DNA from: Marinifilum fragile JCM 15579
GTDB lineage: Bacteria; Bacteroidota; Bacteroidia; Bacteroidales; Marinifilaceae
Assembly (NCBI RefSeq): GCF_001310955.1
Contig: NZ_BAZX01000002.1
Location: 62,001 to 126,000, forward strand
Direction of reading: 5' to 3'
Length of the DNA: 64,000 nt
How positions within the stretch are numbered: the stretch's first letter is position 1; every line of letters begins with the position of its first letter. Made by a program: the position numbers and the translations under genes. The notes beneath the pieces were generated by a model. It ran no database searches and was not told the DNA's origin. It worked only from the letters and a program-made list of their open reading frames with translations. Shown here in pieces: positions 57,576-64,000 of the stretch.

Positions 57576-59831
57576 ATGAGAAAGATTGCTATCCTTTTTG
57601 TTTTGACTTTTTACTTTAGCTTCATTCAAGCCCAAAATTTTGTAGGATGGAGTGAACATTTGCCTTATCGTAAAGCGAAACAATTGGTAGTATCTTCTGA
57701 TTATATTTACTGTCTTACGGAATCAGGTCTGTTCTCTTATTCATTAATTGATAATGAAATAAAGTCATTTAGTAAAACAAATACTTTATCTGATTCAGAT
57801 GTGTCATCAATGGCCTGGTCCGAAGATCATGAGACTCTTATTGTGGCTTATAAAAATGGAAATGTTGATTTATTAAGATATAACAAGCTTATAAATATTG
57901 ATGACATTAAGAATTTTGCTGGCTTTGCTGATAAACAAATTAGGTGCATACATGTAAGAAATGGTATTGCTTATTTGGGAGCAAGTTTTGGAATTATTGC
58001 TCTCAATATAAGCAAGCAAGAAATTTCAGACACCTACTTGATTGGAGATAATGGATCCCAGATTCAAGTAAATGATATAATTACCGACGAAACGAGTATT
58101 TGGGCAGCAACAGAAAATGGAATTTTTAAAGCCAATTTAAATTCAAGCAACCTAGCTGATTTTAACAACTGGTCTCGAATTACCAATATTGCAAATAATA
58201 CAAGGGCTTGTGTTGATCTTAGTGTTTTTGATGGCAAAGTGTTTGTGCTACGAAATGCAATTGGATCAGGTAGTGAAATATATCAATACAGCAATGATAA
58301 TTGGATAGAATTTTATTCAAATGTAGACTCTATTTATTCAATTTTATCTTCGGGTAATAGTTTATATGTAGTTTTAAATGAGGAGATAATAGAGTTTAGT
58401 AAATTGGGGGTTGAAATTGGGAATATTTCCAGTTCTGAAACAGGTAATTTCAGAGATGTTTTATTAACAAATGATCGAGTTTTTATTGCCGATTATGAGG
58501 AATCTCTTTTGGAACAAAAAGGAAACGAATTTATTCAGATTAAGCCTGACGGACCATTTAGATCAAAGATATCATCAGTTTATTCTGTAGGAAAACACAC
58601 TTGGGCCAGTTCTGGTATTTCCAATGAGAATATACCAGCAGAGTTGTATGATTTTGTTGATTCTAAATGGCAAAATTTTACAGAAAACAATCTTGCAGAG
58701 TTTAATGGCAAAAGTGATATCATTTGCATAACAGGTAACAAGAGAAATGAGTCAAGAGTTTATGCAGGTAGCTGGGGCGATGGCATATTTGAATTTGAAA
58801 ATCAGGAATTAAGTAATTATTACAACTCTTCAAACTCACCTTTAGATAATTCTGAGATCGTTTCTATGGATTCTGAAGAGGATGGAACACTTTGGATCTT
58901 AGAAGCAAATTCCAATCATGGAATTAAAGCCTTAACCTATGAGAATGATTGGGTTTCTTTATCCTATAGTAGTTTGGATAATCGAACCGATTTACGAAAA
59001 ATTATAGCATTGCAAAATGGTGATAAGTGGGTATTAAGGGGTATTGGAAGTTCATTATTTGCCTTTAATGTAAATGGAACAATTGCTAATAATGATGATG
59101 ATGTAAGTAGTAGCTTCTCTGTGCGAGACGAAAATAATTCCAGCATTAGTTCACAAATTTACGATATTAAGGAAGATAAACAGGGAAGTGTTTGGGTTGG
59201 AACTTCAAGTGGAATTGCAGTTTATTCTGATCCGAATGCCTTATTTAGAGCAGGAGATTTTTATGCTTATCGACCTATTATTACTATAGATGGCTCTACT
59301 CAATATTTGCTTTCAACCGAAAAAGTTCAATGTATTGAAGTTAATGGAGCAAATCAGAAATGGCTGGGAACAGAAAATTCCGGGGCTTTCTTGGTCTCAG
59401 AAAATGGAGATAAACAGTTGACTCATTTTAATACTTTGAATAGTCCTCTTCCCTCAAATAATATCCAAAAAATATCAGTAAATCCTGAAACAGGAGAGGT
59501 TTTCTTTGTTACCGATAAAGGCATGGTATCATATAGGGGAAAGGTTACTGAAGGAACAGAGAATTACAACGATTTATATGTGTACCCAAATCCAGTTAGA
59601 GAGACTTACAGAGGAGATATCACTGTGAGTGGATTAATGAGCAATTCGACCGTTAAAATTACCAATGTAAGCGGGAATTTGGTTTGGGAAGGCAAATCGG
59701 AGGGAGGCCAATTTATTTGGGATGGTAAAAACTTTAGTGGATCAAGGGTGCATACAGGAGTGTATCTGATATTCTGTTCCAATGCTGATGGATCAAAATC
59801 TAAGGTCATTAAGCTGTTATTCATCAACTAA
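57576..59831 (+). CDS. porZ: PorZ-like type IX secretion beta-propeller protein
   Basis: Exported protein of 751 residues with a signal peptide (MRKIAILFVLTFYFSFIQA). Two beta-propellers of the two-component-regulator type follow (repeats such as DGTLWILEANSNHG, GSVWVGTSSGIAVYSD and NQKWLGTENSGAFLV). The last ~85 residues form a T9SS-type C-terminal domain (DLYVYPNPVRETYRGDITVSGL ... GVYLIFCSNADG). PorZ sits in the T9SS attachment complex at the cell surface with the sortase PorU and helps load A-LPS. It is the only T9SS gene in the window and indicates that the organism has the system. It precedes recO by 6 bases. Confidence 0.88.
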   Translation: MRKIAILFVLTFYFSFIQAQNFVGWSEHLPYRKAKQLVVSSDYIYCLTESGLFSYSLIDNEIKSFSKTNTLSDSDVSSMAWSEDHETLIVAYKNGNVDLLRYNKLINIDDIKNFAGFADKQIRCIHVRNGIAYLGASFGIIALNISKQEISDTYLIGDNGSQIQVNDIITDETSIWAATENGIFKANLNSSNLADFNNWSRITNIANNTRACVDLSVFDGKVFVLRNAIGSGSEIYQYSNDNWIEFYSNVDSIYSILSSGNSLYVVLNEEIIEFSKLGVEIGNISSSETGNFRDVLLTNDRVFIADYEESLLEQKGNEFIQIKPDGPFRSKISSVYSVGKHTWASSGISNENIPAELYDFVDSKWQNFTENNLAEFNGKSDIICITGNKRNESRVYAGSWGDGIFEFENQELSNYYNSSNSPLDNSEIVSMDSEEDGTLWILEANSNHGIKALTYENDWVSLSYSSLDNRTDLRKIIALQNGDKWVLRGIGSSLFAFNVNGTIANNDDDVSSSFSVRDENNSSISSQIYDIKEDKQGSVWVGTSSGIAVYSDPNALFRAGDFYAYRPIITIDGSTQYLLSTEKVQCIEVNGANQKWLGTENSGAFLVSENGDKQLTHFNTLNSPLPSNNIQKISVNPETGEVFFVTDKGMVSYRGKVTEGTENYNDLYVYPNPVRETYRGDITVSGLMSNSTVKITNVSGNLVWEGKSEGGQFIWDGKNFSGSRVHTGVYLIFCSNADGSKSKVIKLLFIN

Positions 59832-59837
59832 ACCAAT

Positions 59838-60569
59838 ATGCTGTATCAAACCAAAGGCATAGTGTTGAATCGTGTTCAGTATGGAGAAACTAGTCTGATA
59901 GTGCACATTTATACCGAAAAGTTTGGTCGCCAAAGCTATATGGTAAAAGGTGGTCGCTCAAAAAAATCGAAAAGTAAAAGTAATTTGTTTCGGCCATTTT
60001 TCCTTTTGGATATGGAGGTGTATCACCGCGAGGGTAAAAATATCCAATCATTAAAAGAAGCACGACTTGCAGAAACCTTAAATAGCTTGATTTTTGATGT
60101 GCACAAAAGTTCTGTTGCTCTTTTCTTAACCGAAGTCCTTTCGAAAGTGTTACGTGAGGAAGAAGCTAATCAGGAACTGTTTGTTTTCCTGTATAATAGT
60201 ATCCGTTACCTCGATTTGTCTGATGAATCGGTTGAATTATTTCACCTTTATTTCTTAACCAAACTTACGCGCTTTTTGGGTTTCTACCCACAAACGAACT
60301 GGTCTGAAGATGATACTTGTTTCGATATGGACAATGGAAGATTTGTATCAGTATACAATTCGCATGCTCATTGTTTAAAACAAGAAGAAAGTAAAGTGTT
60401 GTTTGATTTGTTTAATACTTCAATTGATAAGCTTAATGAATTAAAAATTAGTAACTATACGTCAAAAATACTTCTTCGAGGAATTTTGAATTTTTATGCG
60501 CTTCAGAGCCAAGGATTCTCTTCGCTTAAATCTCTTTCAGTGATTGAAGAGCTTTTTAATGACGACTAA
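59838..60569 (+). CDS. recO: DNA repair protein RecO
   Basis: Recombination mediator of 243 residues. It has the N-terminal OB-fold (MLYQTKGIVLNRVQYGETSLIVHIYTEKFGRQSYMVKGGRSKKSK) and a helical C-terminal part with a reduced zinc-finger-like region (DDTCFDMDNGRFVS ... HCLKQEE) holding only two Cys. RecO loads RecA at gaps with RecF and RecR. No other rec genes are nearby. Length is typical for Bacteroidota. Confidence 0.92.
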   Translation: MLYQTKGIVLNRVQYGETSLIVHIYTEKFGRQSYMVKGGRSKKSKSKSNLFRPFFLLDMEVYHREGKNIQSLKEARLAETLNSLIFDVHKSSVALFLTEVLSKVLREEEANQELFVFLYNSIRYLDLSDESVELFHLYFLTKLTRFLGFYPQTNWSEDDTCFDMDNGRFVSVYNSHAHCLKQEESKVLFDLFNTSIDKLNELKISNYTSKILLRGILNFYALQSQGFSSLKSLSVIEELFNDD

Positions 60570-60636
60570 TTCTTAAATTTTTTTATGCTCTGTTTTGATC
60601 TTCCATGCTGATTAAATACATTTGCATGACTTATAT

Positions 60637-60708
60637 GGCCCCATAGTTCAAGGGATAGAATAGTTGTTTCCTAAACAATAGATCCAGGTTCGAGTCCTGG
60701 TGGGGCTA
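60637..60708 (+). tRNA. tRNA-Arg (anticodon CCT)
   Basis: A complete cloverleaf of 72 bases. Acceptor arms GGCCCCA/TGGGGCT pair with one G-T at the end; D arm GTTC/GAAT; anticodon stem GTTGT/ACAAT with loop TTCCTAA (anticodon CCT at 60670-60672); T arm CCAGG-TTCGAGT-CCTGG. The discriminator is A and CCA is not encoded. It reads AGG arginine codons. Confidence 0.95.
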
Positions 60709-60716
60709 CCTAACCG

Positions 60717-60750
60717 AACAGGCTGACAATTTTGTCAGCTTGTTTTTTGT
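60717..60750 (+). terminator. Terminator after tRNA-Arg
   Basis: GCTGACAA-TT-TTGTCAGC hairpin followed by TTGTTTTTT. Confidence 0.78.
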
Positions 60751-60852
60751 TTTAACCTTCCGAAATCATCTAGATTACTGGATGAAATCTCAAGTAAAGT
60801 ATTTAATTTTGGTGTTCGATAATTTATCAACCTCAATATATTTCTTGGAGTT

Positions 60853-61080
60853 TTATTCTTCCCATGGGGCTTTAAGGTAAAATTGGTGTCCACAACCCGA
60901 ACATCTCCATCTGGGGTTATCTTCTCCTAAGCAACACCCTCCAATAGCTATTTTACCTGCCTCAACATCTTTTAAAATACTGGAAGAAGGATATCCATAC
61001 ACATAGGTTGCTATGCGTGTTGAACCGCAGAAAATGCATTTTCTTGGCTTGTTTTTATACCTTTTCTTACTTTCTGACAT
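60853..61080 (-). CDS. Small zinc-finger protein
   Basis: Protein of 75 residues with two Cys pairs, CIFCG (about 15-19) and CSGCG (about 61-65), separated by YPSSSILKDVEAGKIAIGGCCLGEDNPRWR, a pattern of zinc ribbons of the kind found in small Bacteroidota proteins. The ATG at 61080 is preferred over an upstream TTG at 61101, which lies inside the 3' end of the membrane-protein gene. Function unknown; probably co-transcribed with that gene. Confidence 0.7.
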   Translation of the reverse strand: MSESKKRYKNKPRKCIFCGSTRIATYVYGYPSSSILKDVEAGKIAIGGCCLGEDNPRWRCSGCGHQFYLKAPWEE

Positions 61081-61090
61081 ATTCAAGAAA

Positions 61091-61816
61091 TTAGTTTTCA
61101 ATCTCTACTTCTGTGAGTTCTTCCTTAATACCATATATCTGATTAAGCTTAAGATCATGTTTGCTTTTTAGTATCTCAAGGAATTGATTAAAACAAGTCC
61201 TTACAAAGAACAAAAACCAACTTACAATACCGAATAATTTAAATCCGTCCTCAAAAAGAAAAACCAATTCATTTTCGGTAATAAAAACATCCATTAATAT
61301 GGATAGGGCAAAAAAACTTAAAGCCAATAGAAGCAAGACATATTCAGTATCTAAAATATCTTTTCTGAATTTTAACAGGTAGCTTGCAATGAGCGTTAGA
61401 TATATGAGGTAAACTATTATTTCAGGAATATGAAAATATTTTGGGTAGATGATTTCATGGAACATAAACAGATCATCTAAGAGTAGCATTAATGTAATTA
61501 ATCCCGAATAGAATAGAAATTTTGGATTTAAGACTTTCTTATTCATCCAACAAACTGCTGAGCTAAAGAAACAGATAGCGACTGTGGAACACCAAAATAA
61601 GATGCCAATATTTGAGATCACTCCTGTTAATGGATGTCCATTAAGTAAGTGTATTGGATCACGTGTGAATTTAGACAAAGGAATGTTGAAATAGTTTCCA
61701 ATTATCGCAATGGCCATTAGAATTATGAAAACAATTAGATAGTTAAGAATCAAAAAAGAACTTAGATTTTTTAATTGATGAATTGTGTTTTGTGTAAACG
61801 ACCAAATTGTTTTCAT
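61091..61816 (-). CDS. Hypothetical polytopic membrane protein
   Basis: Protein of 241 residues with about seven membrane helices (around 20-43, 64-85, 97-112, 120-140, 145-165, 170-190 and 195-212). The loops contain few conserved-looking residues; HEIIYPKYFHIPEI stands out. I recognise no family. It is just upstream of a zinc-finger gene and divergent from the YcaQ-like gene. Confidence 0.65.
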   Translation of the reverse strand: MKTIWSFTQNTIHQLKNLSSFLILNYLIVFIILMAIAIIGNYFNIPLSKFTRDPIHLLNGHPLTGVISNIGILFWCSTVAICFFSSAVCWMNKKVLNPKFLFYSGLITLMLLLDDLFMFHEIIYPKYFHIPEIIVYLIYLTLIASYLLKFRKDILDTEYVLLLLALSFFALSILMDVFITENELVFLFEDGFKLFGIVSWFLFFVRTCFNQFLEILKSKHDLKLNQIYGIKEELTEVEIEN

Positions 61817-62045
61817 AATTTATGGTTAATTTTGTTGTGCGGTACATCTAATTTAATTAAAGTGAGAGTTTTGTGCAAATTTTTAAATGTCACGATAATT
61901 AGTTAGGTCACAGAATCTTCTTAAATACTACAATATGAGGATAGATAATTGCTGTATTGCTTTGTTAGGGCATTAACTCATCTTCTGTAAACGGCAAAAT
62001 ATTATTACATTTCACAAGAAATATAACAAACATACCTGTAATTTA

Positions 62046-63227
62046 ATGATGGAATATCTCTCTAAAAGCCAAGCAAGAAAATTGGTATTGTTGTCTCAAA
62101 AGTTGCCACCTGTAAATACAAAAGGGAGAGCAATTCAAAATACGCTTGATGCTATCGAGCATTTGGGCTATATCCAAATTGATACCATTTCGGTAATTCA
62201 ACGTGCACATCATCATACCATTTGGGCTCGAAATCCAAAGTATCAAGCTTCACATCTCGATGACTTGCTTGCGGATAAAAAGGTATTTGAATATTGGTCG
62301 CATGCAGCGGCATATCTGCCTATGCGAGATTTTCGTTTTAGTTTAATACGAAAGCATGCAATAGCAAGTGGGTCCCAAAATCACTGGTACGAAAGAGATG
62401 AGAATTTAATGAAATCCATCATGAAGCGAATTGAGGAAGAAGGTCCTTTAATGGCAAAAGATTTTGAGAATACCGATAAAAAAAGAAGAGATTGGTCGAG
62501 TAAACCTGCCAAAAGAGCTTTGGAGAACCTGTTTATGCAGGGAGATTTAATGATTCCTTGCAGAAATAATTTCCATAAAGTCTATGACCTTACCGAAAGG
62601 GTAATTCCAAATGATATTGATGTTTCCATGCCATCCGAAGAGGAATACATTCGTTTCCTGATTGTTCGTTACCTTGAGGCAAACGGTTTGGGATTGGCTT
62701 CAGAAATGGTCTACCTGTTGAAAAATACCAAATCCTTAGTAGAAAATCATTTGAAAGAAATGCACTTGAGCGGAGAGTTACTGCAAATAAAAGTAGGAGA
62801 GATGAATTATTATGCTCTGCCCAATGTTCTCGAATTGTTGAATAAGCCTTTATCTCGTAGCAAACTAAAAATTCTTTCACCATTCGATAATTTGTTAATT
62901 CAACGAAAGCGCATGCAAACCTTATTCGATTTCGATTACCAGATTGAATGTTACCTGCCTGAGGCCAAGCGAAAATTTGGTTATTTTTCCTTGCCAATTC
63001 TTTGGGATGGAAAATTGGTGGCCAGAATGGACTGTAAGGCTGATAGAAAGACATCAGTATTACATGTCAATCATTTGGTATTAGAAACCAATCTGAAGAA
63101 AACAGATGCTTTTTCCGAAGCCTTATCAAAAGAATTGAAAGCCTTTATGGACTTTAATGATTGCAATTCTCTGAAAGTTCACAGAACAACACCTGATTCA
63201 TTTCATGTTGCAATGGATAAGTTTTAA
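62046..63227 (+). CDS. YcaQ/AlkX-like winged-helix DNA glycosylase (HTH_42 family)
   Basis: Protein of 393 residues of the winged-helix DNA-binding family that includes AlkZ and YcaQ (AlkX). The family region GYIQIDTISVIQRAHHHTIWARNPKYQ (about 35-62) contains QID, matching the QxD motif of YcaQ-type crosslink glycosylases (AlkZ uses QxQ). Further family sequence is EYWSHAAAYLPMRDFR, PAKRALENLFMQGDLMIPCRNNFHKVYDLTERV and LLSPFDNLLIQRKR-like ILSPFDNLLIQRKR. It probably unhooks DNA interstrand crosslinks. No toxin cluster is visible in this window. Confidence 0.85.
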   Translation: MMEYLSKSQARKLVLLSQKLPPVNTKGRAIQNTLDAIEHLGYIQIDTISVIQRAHHHTIWARNPKYQASHLDDLLADKKVFEYWSHAAAYLPMRDFRFSLIRKHAIASGSQNHWYERDENLMKSIMKRIEEEGPLMAKDFENTDKKRRDWSSKPAKRALENLFMQGDLMIPCRNNFHKVYDLTERVIPNDIDVSMPSEEEYIRFLIVRYLEANGLGLASEMVYLLKNTKSLVENHLKEMHLSGELLQIKVGEMNYYALPNVLELLNKPLSRSKLKILSPFDNLLIQRKRMQTLFDFDYQIECYLPEAKRKFGYFSLPILWDGKLVARMDCKADRKTSVLHVNHLVLETNLKKTDAFSEALSKELKAFMDFNDCNSLKVHRTTPDSFHVAMDKF

Positions 63228-63319
63228 AAGGAGTAATATCCTTGTTTTAACAATTAAAAGCAGATTTTTTTATAATTTCGTCCCTATAATTCAGAAAATA
63301 AACGATTAATAGTATAGAT

Positions 63320-63928
63320 ATGGATATTAAAGCACTTAATGAGGAATTAAGAGGAAAATCTCCAAAAGAGATTATTGAATGGGCAATTGCATATGGTAAA
63401 AAGGCTGTGGTTACCACAAACTTTAGACCTTACGAAGCCGTTATTTTGCATGCCTGTGCAGAGGTGAAAAAGGATATTCCTGTAATTTGGTGTGATTCAG
63501 GATACAATACTTCTAATACCTATCGTCATGCTGAAGAAACCATTAAGCAATTGAACCTAAATGTAAAATTGTATGTGCCTAAGCAAACAGCCGCACATCG
63601 CGATGTGGTTATGGGTATTCCTGATATCAATGATCCTAAGCACAAAGAATTTACCGAACAGGTAAAATTGGAGCCTTTCCGCAGAGCAATGGAAGAGCAC
63701 AAACCAGATGTTTGGTTCACAAACTTGAGAAAAGGTCAAACTGCTTTCCGAGATTCTATTGATATTCTTTCTCTATCAGCAGATGGAATGCTAAAAGTAA
63801 GCCCGTTTTACAACTGGAGCGACGAAGAAATGGACAAATATCTTGCTGAGAACAATTTGGGAATTGAAACCAAATATTTTGATCCAACAAAAGTTCTAGG
63901 AAACAGAGAATGTGGTCTACATGCCTAG
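63320..63928 (+). CDS. cysH: Phosphoadenosine phosphosulfate reductase-family protein (CysH-like)
   Basis: Protein of 202 residues. It has the ATP-PPase-like fold of PAPS reductases: KKAVVTTNFRPYEAVILHA (PP-loop variant), PVIWCDSGYNTSNTYRHAEE, FTNLRKGQTAFRDS and the C-terminal ECGLHA with the catalytic Cys. No Cys-Cys...CxxC iron-sulfur motif is present, which favours PAPS rather than APS as substrate. It lacks about 40 residues compared with E. coli CysH. Sulfate-assimilation genes would be expected downstream, off the window edge. Confidence 0.88.
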   Translation: MDIKALNEELRGKSPKEIIEWAIAYGKKAVVTTNFRPYEAVILHACAEVKKDIPVIWCDSGYNTSNTYRHAEETIKQLNLNVKLYVPKQTAAHRDVVMGIPDINDPKHKEFTEQVKLEPFRRAMEEHKPDVWFTNLRKGQTAFRDSIDILSLSADGMLKVSPFYNWSDEEMDKYLAENNLGIETKYFDPTKVLGNRECGLHA

Positions 63929-64000
63929 TGATTTAAATAGGCTTATTTAAAAGCTTAATACAAAATATTTAAACGCCTTCTTCCTTTTGTATGGATGGAG
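63929..64000. other. Window end after the CysH-like gene
   Basis: 72 bases with no gene or clear hairpin. The next gene presumably starts beyond the edge. Confidence 0.5.

Noticed and set aside
63241..63319. SAM riboswitch considered before the CysH-like gene
   Set aside because: The 79-base gap is too short and AT-rich and has no SAM-I core features.

Overview
This window comes from a Bacteroidota chromosome, most likely an anaerobic or facultative marine member of the Marinilabiliales/Bacteroidales. The evidence is a PorZ-type type IX secretion protein, the long Bacteroidetes form of mannose-6-phosphate isomerase, many lipoboxes, and promoters of the Bacteroidota type (TTTG, 19-21 bases, TAnnTTTG). 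Genes are AT-rich and densely packed. The order-level placement is inference.

Layout. (1) 1-7.7 kb: the end of fabH, a bactofilin gene and the ATP synthase genes atpZ-(membrane protein)-atpB-E-F-H-A-G. (2) 7.9-18.3 kb: a mannoside-utilisation locus: GntR regulator, ROK kinase, GH92 lipoprotein, six-hairpin glycosidase-like lipoprotein, long-form mannose-6-phosphate isomerase and a CBM-like/GH92 fusion. It has no SusC/D pair or transporter. (3) 18.4-28.6 kb: a PEGA-like lipoprotein, a Na/Pi cotransporter, an MMPL exporter, a polyprenyl diphosphate synthase, the missing ATP synthase genes atpD-atpC, a GT9 heptosyltransferase-like gene and a glutathione peroxidase. (4) 28.6-37.9 kb, minus strand: a two-component system followed by a GT2, a LAB_N membrane protein, an ArnT-like GT39, a UDP-uronate epimerase-like enzyme, an LTA-synthase-like sulfatase and a lipid kinase. 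This looks like a regulated cell-envelope glycolipid decoration island. (5) 38-64 kb: mostly housekeeping and stress genes (YihY, M81 peptidase, KamA-like radical SAM, TrhP-like U32, thioredoxins, IlvE, AhpC/AhpF, aminotransferase, adenylate cyclase-HD fusion, Usp, RdgB, PorZ, RecO, tRNA-Arg(CCT), YcaQ-like glycosylase, CysH-like reductase).

Regulatory finds. An 18-base sequence (two TCTAACA repeats, 11-base period) occurs identically upstream of the GT2 operon and of the sulfatase operon, next to a response-regulator gene. It looks like that regulator's operator. A second motif, TATGTTCAAACATA, lies at the GntR promoter and again at the first GH92 start. Several intergenic repeat families are present, including a GACGTACGG(C/T)CGTACGTC palindrome.

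Quality warning. Seven genes, including the essential atpB, are broken by nine apparent single-base indels. Eight are losses of one base, six of them a G on the coding strand. Uncorrected sequence error is the simplest reading. I joined the fragments and say so in each entry. I found no CRISPR array, insertion sequence, prophage or recognised defence system. The least-described items are the envelope island with its repeated operator, the cyclase-HD fusion and the two-domain isomerase.
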